18,711 nucleotides of DNA from Acidobacteriota bacterium (GTDB lineage Bacteria > Acidobacteriota > Blastocatellia > Pyrinomonadales > Pyrinomonadaceae). This document shows, in pieces, positions 1 to 7,396 of the stretch. The DNA lies in NCBI GenBank assembly GCA_019247865.1, contig JAFBAJ010000471.1, forward strand, positions 1-18,711, given 5' to 3'. How positions within the stretch are numbered: the first letter of the stretch is position 1; every line of letters begins with the position of its first letter. The translations under genes and the position numbers were made by a program. Under the pieces are notes generated by a model. It saw only the letters and a list, made by a program, of their open reading frames with translations. It was not told the DNA's origin and did no database searches.

Positions 1-1659
1 GACGAGCTGCGCCGCATCCTTCAGGAAATCTCGGCCGGTGCGAGCCACGGCGACCAGTACCTCGAATCCGTGATGCCGATTGCGCCGCGCCACGCCTCAA
101 GCGCGAGCCCCGTCGCACGCGCGCTGAGGTGGCTCCGCAATAAGACGAGCGCGGATCAGAGAACCTCGCCGCCGACCTCTTCCGGTTCCGGGCAGACCTC
201 GCAGCCGCGCGACCTGCACGAAACGCCGATGACGAGCGTCGGCGATCAGGATGAGAAGAAGAGCGTCGCCATCCTCCCCTTCAAAAATATCAGCAACGAT
301 GCCGAAGCAGGCTTCTATGAGTTCTCGCTGGCCGACGCTGTGATCACAGAGCTGGCGCAACTGCGCTCGCTGGTCGTCCGTCCCTCTTCGCTCGTCGCCA
401 AGTATCAGGGCAAGGCCGATGACCCGCGCGAGATCGGGCGCGAGCTGAATGTCAACGCCGTCCTCGCGGCCAGCTTTCTCAAGGCGGGCGAGCGGTTCCG
501 CGTGACGGCACAACTGCTGGACGTGTTGAGCGGCTCGATCCTGTGGAGCGACAAGATAGATGTCGGGGCGGGCGACATCATCACCATTCAGGACACCATC
601 GTTCAGCGCATCGTGAGCGGCCTGCGGCTTGAACTGAGCCCGGACGAAGAAGGGCAGCTCGCCAAACGTCCGACCGAGAACGCAGAGGCTTACGAAGAGT
701 ACCTGCGCGCGCGCGACTGCTTCGGCCGCTATATCTTTCGCACGCTGGCGCGTGAAGACTGTGACCAGGCCATCGAGCGTTTTCAGCGCGCCATACATCT
801 CGACGCGGGGTTCGCGCTGGCCTACAGCGGTCTCGGCGCGTGCTACGCCAATCGCGTCTTCAAGGGCTTTGGCGACGCGGAAGATTACGAGCGCGCCGAA
901 GACTCTTTCAGCGAGGCTCTGGCCTTAGACCCGGAGCTGGTCGAAGCGCGGATGCTGATGGTCTTCATCTATCTCTCGCGCGGAGAGAAGCGGAAGGCGC
1001 GCGACGAGGTGGCGCGTCTCCGGCGCAAGGCTCCGAACGAGGGCTCCGTCTATTTCGTCAAGGCGACGCTGCACAGGCTCGACGGCGAATACGACCGTGC
1101 GCTCAGGGCCTGGGACAAGCTCGCGCGCTTAGACCCGGCGGCGCTCGTCGTGGCGAGCTACAATCGCGCGCGCATCTACGCCTATCAGGGGCGCTACGAC
1201 GAGGCGCTGCAGGAGGTCGAGCGCGGCAGCGAGATGGAGCCGGATCATCCGCTCCTCAAGACCTTTCGCGCGCGCATCCTCTACTATCAGGGCGAGGTCG
1301 AGGCGGCGGCCAGCATCCTGCGCGAAGTGATCGAGCACAACCCCGGACTCGAAGGCGTGCGCCCGATCTACGCGATGTGCCTGAGCCGGCTCGGCCAGCA
1401 CGAGGCCGCGCGGGCGGAGCTTTCAGACCGCGTGCTGGAAGTGGCCGATGCCGATCACGACATAGCCTACTGGACGGGCTCGGTCTACGCGCTGGAGGGC
1501 GAGCGCGATGAGGCATTCCGCTGGCTGGAGCGCGCCATTGACCTCGGCAACGAGAATCGCGCGTGGTTTGAATCAGACCCGAACTGGGAGGGCCTGCGCG
1601 ACGACGAGAGATTTCAGGAGCTGATGCTCAAGACCGGTGCGTCGAGAAAGGTCAAATAG
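1..1659 (+). CDS. TolB-like / TPR repeat protein, 5' end outside window (possible C-terminal part of a Ser/Thr kinase)
   Basis: The reading frame is open from base 1, so the true start lies upstream; GTG at 70 and ATG at 73 are internal candidates but lack a ribosome site. The visible 552 residues hold a low-complexity Ser/Thr/Pro linker (about 30-80), then a TolB/FlgO-like domain (about 87-218) opening with SVAILPFKNIS and containing GRELNVNAVLAASF and ILWSDKID, then a run of TPR-type helical repeats to the end, closing with the family-typical WFESDPNWEGLRDDERF. In Acidobacteriota this TolB-like plus TPR module commonly follows either a Ser/Thr kinase domain or a winged-helix DNA-binding domain. 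Neither is visible here, so the N-terminal half is unknown. No transmembrane segment is obvious in the visible part. The stop is TAG at 1657; the next gene starts 60 bases on, in the same direction. The domain call is solid, the full-length function is not. Confidence 0.85.
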   Translation, partial: DELRRILQEISAGASHGDQYLESVMPIAPRHASSASPVARALRWLRNKTSADQRTSPPTSSGSGQTSQPRDLHETPMTSVGDQDEKKSVAILPFKNISNDAEAGFYEFSLADAVITELAQLRSLVVRPSSLVAKYQGKADDPREIGRELNVNAVLAASFLKAGERFRVTAQLLDVLSGSILWSDKIDVGAGDIITIQDTIVQRIVSGLRLELSPDEEGQLAKRPTENAEAYEEYLRARDCFGRYIFRTLAREDCDQAIERFQRAIHLDAGFALAYSGLGACYANRVFKGFGDAEDYERAEDSFSEALALDPELVEARMLMVFIYLSRGEKRKARDEVARLRRKAPNEGSVYFVKATLHRLDGEYDRALRAWDKLARLDPAALVVASYNRARIYAYQGRYDEALQEVERGSEMEPDHPLLKTFRARILYYQGEVEAAASILREVIEHNPGLEGVRPIYAMCLSRLGQHEAARAELSDRVLEVADADHDIAYWTGSVYALEGERDEAFRWLERAIDLGNENRAWFESDPNWEGLRDDERFQELMLKTGASRKVK

Positions 1660-1719
1660 CCCCCCTGTGATGGATGTGACGGATGTGACTTAAAGCACTC
1701 AGCCGGAGGAGCTGCCGGG

Positions 1720-2514
1720 ATGAGAACCTTTGTCATCGGAGATATTCACGGGCGTCGCGCGCAGCTGCACAGCATCATGCAGATGATTCCGCGCGACGCA
1801 GAGCAGGACACGCTCGTCTTTCTGGGCGACCTCATCGACCGCGGGGCGGACGCGCCCGGCGTCGTCTGCGACGTGATCGAGCTTCAGCGCGAGCAGCCGG
1901 AGCGCGTCGTGACTCTGCGCGGCAATCACGAGCAGATGCTGCTCGATTGTCTGGACGATGGCGCGCCCCTCTGGTTCGCGCCTAAGACGGGCGGCGCGCG
2001 CACCTTCGAGCAGTACACCGGCTGCGCCCTGCGTCTCAAGTCGGAGACGGATTTCGACGAAGCTCATCAGAAGATCACGGCGGCCGTGCCTTCCGACCAC
2101 ATCGAGTTCTTTCGCCGGATGCCGCTCTATCACGAGGACGACTACGCGCTCTACGTCCACGCCGGGCTGGATCACGGCAAGCATCCGCGCGAGACGGACG
2201 CACACGCGCTCCTCTGGACGCGCGACATGGAGTTTTACAAGCACTACACGGGCAAGCCCTGCCTCTTCGGCCACACGCCGACGCCCTTCCTTCCGCTGCG
2301 CGGGCGTCTCGGCCGTCACGGCATCTATATCTTTCACAGCGCCATCGGCATTGATACCGGCTACGACATACACTCGCCCCTGAGCTGCGTCGAGCTGCCG
2401 AGCTTCACCCTCTACCAGGCCTTCGCGGACGGGCACACGTCGACGCACCACATCACGACGCTCATCCCCGAAACTTTGCGCGCGATGCAGCGCGCCTCGA
2501 ACGGCAAGTCATAA
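1720..2514 (+). CDS. PP1-like metallophosphoesterase (Ser/Thr protein phosphatase or ApaH-like hydrolase)
   Basis: This is a 264-residue calcineurin-like phosphoesterase, likely cytoplasmic. The dimetal signature is complete: GDIHG (D8, H10), GDLIDRG (D37, R41), GNHE (N69, H70), VHAGLDHG (H147) and GHTPTP (H185). The length and the GDIHG/GDLIDRG/GNHE pattern fit the bacterial PP1-like group, which includes protein phosphatases PrpA/PrpB and the diadenosine tetraphosphatase ApaH; the sequence alone does not separate protein from dinucleotide substrates. The ATG start has a clear Shine-Dalgarno site, ggagga at 1705-1710. It lies 60 bases after the TolB/TPR gene and 16 bases before the next gene, so the three may be co-transcribed. 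If the upstream protein is a Ser/Thr kinase, this would be its natural counterpart; that is inference. Confidence 0.88.
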   Translation: MRTFVIGDIHGRRAQLHSIMQMIPRDAEQDTLVFLGDLIDRGADAPGVVCDVIELQREQPERVVTLRGNHEQMLLDCLDDGAPLWFAPKTGGARTFEQYTGCALRLKSETDFDEAHQKITAAVPSDHIEFFRRMPLYHEDDYALYVHAGLDHGKHPRETDAHALLWTRDMEFYKHYTGKPCLFGHTPTPFLPLRGRLGRHGIYIFHSAIGIDTGYDIHSPLSCVELPSFTLYQAFADGHTSTHHITTLIPETLRAMQRASNGKS

Positions 2515-2530
2515 AGAGAGGAAAGACAGG

Positions 2531-2983
2531 ATGGGTTTTAAGCATTGGACGGCGCGGCGGCTGCCGCTCTTCTTCATCTGCGGCGTCGGGCTGATGTTAG
2601 CGCTGCCGCTCAGGGCGCAGGACGGGCGCGTGCTCCCGCCCGCCGCAGTCACCTGCGACCGCAACCACCTGACCATCTATCCGGGCATGGTGCTCTCGTA
2701 CACGCGGCGCGCAGACCGCATCGTCGTCCGCATTCGCACCGACTACGACACGACCGAAACGGTCACGCTCAGATACACGCGCGGCAGCAGCCCGGCGCGC
2801 TGGTTTCTCCTCAACGGCGAAAAGTTCGAGCGCGGCGATTGGTCAAAGATCGAAGCAGCCAAAGGCAAGCTCCATCCCAACATGCGCGTCCGCGCGTGGG
2901 TCTGCGACGACGGCAACAAGCCCGTGCTCGACTGGCAACCGCCATCAGCCGACACGCCCAATCCGCCGCGCAGCACGCCCTGA
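2531..2983 (+). CDS. Small exported protein of unknown function
   Basis: A 150-residue protein with an N-terminal signal peptide: basic start (KHWTARR), a hydrophobic stretch at about residues 12-26, and a probable cleavage near LRA/QDG at 29-30. The mature part has no recognised domain. It contains two cysteines (in VTCDRN and WVCDDG) that could form a disulfide, a short beta-rich stretch (RIVVRIRTDYDTTETVTLRY) and a Pro-rich end. The ATG is preceded by gagagga at 2515-2521. It lies 16 bases after the metallophosphatase gene on the same strand and ends 16 bases from the stop of the convergent YD-repeat gene; no hairpin terminator was found between them. Confidence 0.75.
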   Translation: MGFKHWTARRLPLFFICGVGLMLALPLRAQDGRVLPPAAVTCDRNHLTIYPGMVLSYTRRADRIVVRIRTDYDTTETVTLRYTRGSSPARWFLLNGEKFERGDWSKIEAAKGKLHPNMRVRAWVCDDGNKPVLDWQPPSADTPNPPRSTP

Positions 2984-2999
2984 CCTGTGAGTGACGCCT

Positions 3000-3887
3000 T
3001 TAGTAATAAACGATCTCTCTCACCGTCACCGTTTTGTACTGGTCAGGTTTCGTTTTAAGAAGCTTTGGTTGATGGCTGGTCGTCCTGATCTTTTTGATCC
3101 AGTTGCCTTGTGAATCATATTCATAGCGATATGTATATTTCACGGTGGACCAGCTATCGTCGGTGATGGTTTCGGCAATCTCGCCTTTGGCGTCGTAGGA
3201 GTTTTGCCAGCTCCTCTTCAGCTCTCCATCGTCCTCATAGGCGACGGTCTTCACCAGGCGGCCTTTCTCATCATAAAAGTAAACCACCCTGTGCGCGCCC
3301 AGACACGGGCCAATCGGAGCCGTCGCTTTCGAGCCATCGGAGAGAAAAAAGGCCGCTTCGGAGAGACGGCTTTGCTCGTCATATTTGTAAACCGTCTTCG
3401 CGCGCGCGACTGTCGGATCATAATAAACCTCTTCGCGCAGGCGCTCCTTCGCATCGTACGAAAAAATCTGCTTGAGACTCGCGTTGCCTTTCCCATCGTA
3501 CTCAATGACCTGCGTTCCCCTGCCGTTCTCATAAGTGAAGACCCGCCGATCCATGACCGCGCCTTTGGGATCGGTGAGGGTGCTTTCAACTCTGTTCCCG
3601 TCCGCGTCCCGACGAGACACCTCTTTTCCGACGGGGAAGCCATAATCATCGTAGATGTCGCGTGCGGTTTCGTTCCCGCTCGCATCATAAAAGACCGCGT
3701 CCTGCGGCAAGACTCGCCACGGCTTCTCTTGTTTGTCGTCGAAGTACTGTAGCATTTGAGAGCGCACCGAGCGCACTGCGCCAAGCAGATGCTCTTTCTC
3801 CAGATCCGTCTTCCGCTGTGCGAAGGCTGGGGCCGTCAACAGCAAAGCCAGCGCGAGGGCGGCGAATAATCTGCATGTCGAAGCCAT
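3000..3887 (-). CDS. Exported YD-repeat (RHS-like) protein
   Basis: A 295-residue exported protein. The signal peptide (MASTCRLFAALALALLLTA, cleavage near AFA/QRK) is followed by at least eight degenerate YD-type repeats, seen as FYDASGNE, IYDDYG, EYDGKGNA, SYDAKERLRE, KYDEQSRLSE, FYDEKGRLVK, SYDAKGEIAE and EYDSQGNW. Such repeats build the beta-spiral of RHS proteins, but this one is short, has no RHS core or toxin domain and probably forms a small stand-alone beta-structure. I chose ATG 3887 rather than GTG 3899 because AGGTGA lies 8 bases upstream of the ATG; that site overlaps the GTG itself. It begins 25 bases after the stop of ispA on the same strand, so it is the likely last gene of the long minus-strand operon. 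Function unknown. Confidence 0.8.
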   Translation of the reverse strand: MASTCRLFAALALALLLTAPAFAQRKTDLEKEHLLGAVRSVRSQMLQYFDDKQEKPWRVLPQDAVFYDASGNETARDIYDDYGFPVGKEVSRRDADGNRVESTLTDPKGAVMDRRVFTYENGRGTQVIEYDGKGNASLKQIFSYDAKERLREEVYYDPTVARAKTVYKYDEQSRLSEAAFFLSDGSKATAPIGPCLGAHRVVYFYDEKGRLVKTVAYEDDGELKRSWQNSYDAKGEIAETITDDSWSTVKYTYRYEYDSQGNWIKKIRTTSHQPKLLKTKPDQYKTVTVREIVYY

Positions 3888-3912
3888 CTCGGTTTTCACC
3901 TTTCTGAAATAA

Positions 3913-4833
3913 TCAGCCGCGCCGGTGAAGAATCAGCTCGGCGATGGCGCGCAGGAGTTGAGTCTGTTCAGCACGCAGCTCATCCAGAGCCTGTCCGGCT
4001 TTTTGATGAGCCGCGCGGGCAAGCTCGCGCGCAGCCTCCAGACCATACAGAGCCGGATAGGTAGCCTTGCTCGAATGCGCGTCCTTGCCCGGCGTCTTGC
4101 CCAGCTCTTCGATGCTCGCCGTCACGTCCAGCAGGTCGTCCGTGATCTGAAACAGCAGGCCGAGCTGCTCCGCGTAGAGAGTGATCGCGTCCAGCTCCGC
4201 GGCACTCGCGCCCGCGATGAGCGCGCCCGCGCGCGCGGAGGCGCAGATCAGCGCGCCCGTTTTGTGACTGTGTATACGCTCCAACTCCGCGCCCGTCACT
4301 TCGCGCGACTCTGCTTCCAGGTCGTAAGCCTGCCCCGCGACCATCCCCGCCGGAGTCCCGCTGGCACGCGCCACTTCGCCGATCACGCGGACGCGCGTCT
4401 CGTGCGAGAGCCGCTCGTCTTCGGCGATGGTTTGAAAGGCGAGTGTCTGGAGCGCATCGCCCGCGAGGATCGCCGTCGCCTCGCCGAACTGCACGTGGCA
4501 GGTCGGACGGCCGCGCCGCAGGTTGTCGTCATCCATCGCAGGCAGGTCATCGTGTATGAGCGAATAGGTGTGGATCATCTCCAGCGCGCAGGCCGTACGA
4601 AGCAGCTCTTCCGCACGCGCGCCGAAGGCTTTGCCCGCCGCGAGGACGAGCGCCGGGCGAAAGCGTTTGCCTCCGGCGAAGAGGCTCCAACGAATGGCGC
4701 TGTGCACGCTGACTGGCTCTGCCTCTGCGAGCGGAACGAGCCGTTCCAGCAGCTCGTCCACGAGCGTGCGCGTGTGTGCGAGAAAGCCCTGCGCCAACTC
4801 AACCGCCGGGTTGATGTCAGAAGACGCTCTCAT
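3913..4833 (-). CDS. ispA: Farnesyl diphosphate synthase (polyprenyl synthetase)
   Basis: Condenses dimethylallyl and isopentenyl diphosphates to geranyl and then farnesyl diphosphate, the cytoplasmic precursor of quinone tails and undecaprenyl carriers. The 306 residues show GGKRFRP (54-60), the first Asp-rich motif HDDLPAMDD (D95, D96, D101), LRRGRPTCH, a KTGAL motif (191-195) and the second Asp-rich motif TDDLLD (D232, D233, D236). The aromatic residue five places before the first motif (Y90) and its two-residue insertion match E. coli IspA, supporting a C15 product. ATG 4833 gives the usual family N-terminus and overlaps the end of xseB by 17 bases; an in-frame upstream extension to 4887 would lie wholly within xseB and looks unlikely. 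The xseB-ispA order is common in bacteria. The usual next partner dxs is absent here; a YD-repeat gene follows. Confidence 0.95.
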   Translation of the reverse strand: MRASSDINPAVELAQGFLAHTRTLVDELLERLVPLAEAEPVSVHSAIRWSLFAGGKRFRPALVLAAGKAFGARAEELLRTACALEMIHTYSLIHDDLPAMDDDNLRRGRPTCHVQFGEATAILAGDALQTLAFQTIAEDERLSHETRVRVIGEVARASGTPAGMVAGQAYDLEAESREVTGAELERIHSHKTGALICASARAGALIAGASAAELDAITLYAEQLGLLFQITDDLLDVTASIEELGKTPGKDAHSSKATYPALYGLEAARELARAAHQKAGQALDELRAEQTQLLRAIAELILHRRG

Positions 4834-5119
4834 CCTGCTCCGCTTCGTCCTCGTCCGAGGGGCGCAACTCTTCCGCCTCTGCGCCAAACACGCTCAGCAC
4901 AGGGCGGCCGTCCGCATCTCGCAGCAGCGTTTCGATGCGCCGCTCGGCCTGGTTAAGTCGCTCCTGGCATTCGCGCGAGAGCGCGACGCCCTCTTCAAAC
5001 AGGCGCAGGCTCTCTTCTAAAGGCAGGTCGCCCCGCTCCAGCTCGCGCACGATCTTTTCCAGCGCGGCGAGCGAGGTCTCGAAATTTTTAACACGCGCTT
5101 CGCTCTTCTTCATGCTCAT
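4817..5119 (-). CDS. xseB: Exodeoxyribonuclease VII small subunit
   Basis: The small subunit of exonuclease VII, which with XseA degrades single-stranded DNA to oligonucleotides in the cytoplasm. The 100 residues carry the family helical hairpin: [20 protein letters not shown], then [19 protein letters not shown] and [12 protein letters not shown]. Family members are usually near 80 residues; the extra length is an acidic tail ([17 protein letters not shown]). The start ATG at 5119 overlaps the stop of the upstream membrane-protein gene as ATGA and has no Shine-Dalgarno of its own, which suggests translational coupling; ATG 5113 is an alternative. Its end overlaps the start of ispA. Unusually, it is separated from xseA by one gene. 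Confidence 0.95.
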   Translation of the reverse strand: MSMKKSEARVKNFETSLAALEKIVRELERGDLPLEESLRLFEEGVALSRECQERLNQAERRIETLLRDADGRPVLSVFGAEAEELRPSDEDEAEQDESVF

Positions 5120-5928
5120 TTATTATCGTTCAATAAAGGGATGTCCGGCAGACTCTTCTCCAGGTCCTTAGGCACCTCTTTCGGCAAATTCTTAGGGAGA
5201 TTCTTCTTGAGGTTCTTCTTGATCTCTTTTTCGAGCTGGCTGCCGACCGCCGGCAAATCTTTGGCGATGTCGTCCACGATGCGTGACGCCAGCGTGTCGT
5301 CCGCGACCTTGACCACTTTCCAGCGCTCGCCGTTCTGCTGCATGGTGAGCGTGACGGGGCGGTCTTTGAGCTTGACGTTGACGGTGGCCGTGTCGTTCTC
5401 CTGCTTGATATCGACGGCGTACGGAATGCCGAGCGCGACGAGAATGAAAGGCTTGCCCTGCGCCTGCGCGCTCAGCTCTTTGACCTGCGCGACGACCTCA
5501 TCATGCACCTTCTGCTTGACGCTCGGCAGCAGCGTCGGCACGAGCGCTTCGACCTGACTGCGAAGCGGCCCGGTCAGCGCCGAAGCGTAACGCCCGAAAG
5601 CCTTCTCCGTCACCTGCGGGACGAAGTTGTCCACGATCTTGTCTGTGTCCACGACTTCGTCAAAGCCCTTCTGGTCGTTGCGCTCGACCGCATCCACCAG
5701 CAGCGCGAGCGAGTAGGCGGGCTTCGTCTTGTAGCTCTGCCACCAGAAATATCCGCCGGCCAGCGCGCCCAGCAGGACGAGGACGAAGACGATGGCGATG
5801 ATGCCGAGGATCTTCGCGCCGCGACTGCCGCGCGGGGGGACGTGCGCCATCTGGCGCGCGCGCTCGAAATTGATCACGATCCGGCTCGGCTTGGGGCGGT
5901 CGCCGGGTGCGTCTGCGGGGGTCGTCAT
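5116..5928 (-). CDS. Single-pass membrane protein, DUF2939-like, inserted between xseA and xseB
   Basis: A 270-residue protein. A short basic cytoplasmic head (residues 1-38) is followed by one transmembrane helix (about 40-62, [20 protein letters not shown]) and [20 protein letters not shown], which resembles the opening of DUF2939 domains (KPAY...LVDAV). A soluble, probably extracytoplasmic domain follows to about 230. The last 37 residues are a Lys/Asn/Leu/Pro-rich repeat tail ([19 protein letters not shown]). It overlaps the stop of xseA by ATGA and the start of xseB by ATGA, so it is embedded in the exonuclease VII pair. A ribosome-site-like GAGGAG lies about 14 bases before the ATG. The DUF2939 assignment is from pattern memory and moderate. 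Nothing in the protein itself suggests DNA metabolism. Confidence 0.82.
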   Translation of the reverse strand: MTTPADAPGDRPKPSRIVINFERARQMAHVPPRGSRGAKILGIIAIVFVLVLLGALAGGYFWWQSYKTKPAYSLALLVDAVERNDQKGFDEVVDTDKIVDNFVPQVTEKAFGRYASALTGPLRSQVEALVPTLLPSVKQKVHDEVVAQVKELSAQAQGKPFILVALGIPYAVDIKQENDTATVNVKLKDRPVTLTMQQNGERWKVVKVADDTLASRIVDDIAKDLPAVGSQLEKEIKKNLKKNLPKNLPKEVPKDLEKSLPDIPLLNDNK

Positions 5929-7331
5929 CTGGCTTTCTTTATCTCCTCTACGCGGCAGCGCAAAGCTCCCTGCGCTAAACTTAAATTCAAAATCTCTCCG
6001 ACTGCGACCGTGCGTGCGTCGCGCACTAAGCGGCCGTCCTCGTCCTGCGCCAGCGCGTAACCGCGTTTGAGCACGGCCAGCGGCGAGAGCGCATCGAGCG
6101 AGGCGGCCGACTGATAAAAGCGCAGGCGCGCCTGTTCGAGCTGTCCTGCGAGGGCCGCATCGCGCGCGGCCGTGAGCAGGCCGAACCGGTGGCGCGCAGC
6201 CGAGACGCGCGCGCCGAGCCTGACCGGCGAGAGACGCTGCGTGACGGCGTCGGTTCGCCTGCGCGCGTGCTCGACGCGGCGACCGGCTAAAATTTCGAGA
6301 CGCCGCGCAGACTCTGCGACAGCTTCTTTCGCATCACGCAGACGCGTGCGCGCTTCGTCAAAAGCGGGCGACATCGCTGCCTGCTGAAGGCGCGCGCGCG
6401 TCTCCATCAGGCGATAGCGGACGGCGAGCGCCAGGTCGCGCGTCAGATCCAGCACCTGCGCTGCGAGCTCGTCTTCGCGCGCGGCCACCAGCTCGGCCGC
6501 CGCAGAAGGCGTCGGGGCGCGCAGGTCGGCCGCGAAATCCGCGATGGTGTAGTCCGTCTCGTGCCCGACGGCCGAGATGATCGGGATCAACGACGCGCGG
6601 ATGGCGCGCGCCAGCTCCTCGTCATTGAAGGCCCACAAATCTTCGGCCGAGCCGCCGCCGCGCCCGACGATGAGGACATCTATCGTGTCCTCGTAGCGAC
6701 CGTCGCTGAGGGCCGCCGCGTGCTGCTCGTTCATGAGCGCGATGGCCTGCGCGATCTCTGCTGCAGCGCCTTCGCCCTGCACGCGCGCGGGCGAGAAGAG
6801 GACGTGCACAGTGCGCGTGCGGCGCGCGAGCACATGCAGGATGTCGCGGATGGCTGCGCCCGAAGGCGAGGTCACGATGCCGACGCGGCGCGGGAACAGC
6901 GGCAGCGGCCGTTTTTGCTCCTCATCGAACAGGCCCTCGCGCGCCAGCCGCTCCTTCATCTGCTCGAAGGCCACGCGCAGAGCCCCTGCTCCGACCGGGT
7001 CTAAAGCCTCGACGATCAGCTCGTACTCGCCGCGCGGCTCATACACGGAGAGCCGCCCGCGCGCACGCACCTGCAGACCGTCCGAAGGGCGAAAGCGAAT
7101 CGCGCGGTTCGCGCCTCGAAAGCAGGTCGAGCGCAACTGCGCCCACTCGTCCCGAATCGTGAAATACCAGTGGCCCGAAGCGTGCGCCTTGAAGTTTGAG
7201 ATTTCGCCCTCGACCCAGACGGACGCAAAGCGGCTCTCCAAAGCCGAGCGCACCTGCGATGTCAACTCCGTCACGGAGAGCGGGCGTCGCTCCGTTTCGT
7301 CGAAGAGTGACATGAGCAAAGGGTTGGTCAT
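5925..7331 (-). CDS. xseA: Exodeoxyribonuclease VII large subunit
   Basis: The catalytic subunit of exonuclease VII, cleaving single-stranded DNA in both directions. The 468 residues show the N-terminal OB fold (SVTELTSQVRSAL, WVEGEISNFKAHASGHWYF), the catalytic core with FPRRVGIVTSPSGAAIRDI, VGRGGGSAEDLWAFNDE and SAVGHETDYTIADFAADLRA, a long alpha-helical region, and the C-terminal LSPLAVLKRGYAL motif. The start is uncertain. ATG 7331 overlaps the stop of a possible 22-codon ORF as ATGA. ATG 7313 gives a family-typical MSLFDETERRPLSVTEL start. GTG 7385 would add 18 atypical residues. None has a good ribosome site; I chose 7331. It ends in an ATGA overlap with the DUF2939-like gene and lies downstream of the SpoIIE-type phosphatase on the same strand. 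Confidence 0.95.
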   Translation of the reverse strand: MTNPLLMSLFDETERRPLSVTELTSQVRSALESRFASVWVEGEISNFKAHASGHWYFTIRDEWAQLRSTCFRGANRAIRFRPSDGLQVRARGRLSVYEPRGEYELIVEALDPVGAGALRVAFEQMKERLAREGLFDEEQKRPLPLFPRRVGIVTSPSGAAIRDILHVLARRTRTVHVLFSPARVQGEGAAAEIAQAIALMNEQHAAALSDGRYEDTIDVLIVGRGGGSAEDLWAFNDEELARAIRASLIPIISAVGHETDYTIADFAADLRAPTPSAAAELVAAREDELAAQVLDLTRDLALAVRYRLMETRARLQQAAMSPAFDEARTRLRDAKEAVAESARRLEILAGRRVEHARRRTDAVTQRLSPVRLGARVSAARHRFGLLTAARDAALAGQLEQARLRFYQSAASLDALSPLAVLKRGYALAQDEDGRLVRDARTVAVGEILNLSLAQGALRCRVEEIKKAR

Positions 7332-7396
7332 AGCTTTACAGGGCGGAAGGATGCGCGATGCGGCAGGAAAAGTAAACCCCTCCACATCAATTTCAT
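7328..7396 (-). other. Possible 22-codon coupling/leader ORF between the phosphatase gene and xseA
   Basis: A 22-codon frame opens at ATG 7396, overlapping the phosphatase stop as TGATG, and ends in TGA at 7328, overlapping the preferred xseA ATG as ATGA. The peptide is basic and hydrophobic (starts MKLMWRGLLFLPHR) and matches no family I know. It would explain how ribosomes pass the 64-base spacer to xseA, which lacks a Shine-Dalgarno site. It could equally be chance in a short spacer, or part of the spacer could be xseA coding sequence from GTG 7385. Confidence 0.2.

Noticed and set aside
1672..1689. Tandem duplication of GGATGTGAC before the metallophosphatase gene
   Set aside because: Only two 9-base copies; too short to call a regulatory or repeat element.
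4834..4887. Longer ispA start at 4887
   Set aside because: The extra 18 Arg/Lys-rich residues lie inside xseB and are not family sequence.
3925..4956. Long plus-strand open frame opposite ispA
   Set aside because: It mirrors ispA codons, gives Arg/Gln-rich non-globular protein and has no ribosome site; typical shadow in high-GC DNA.
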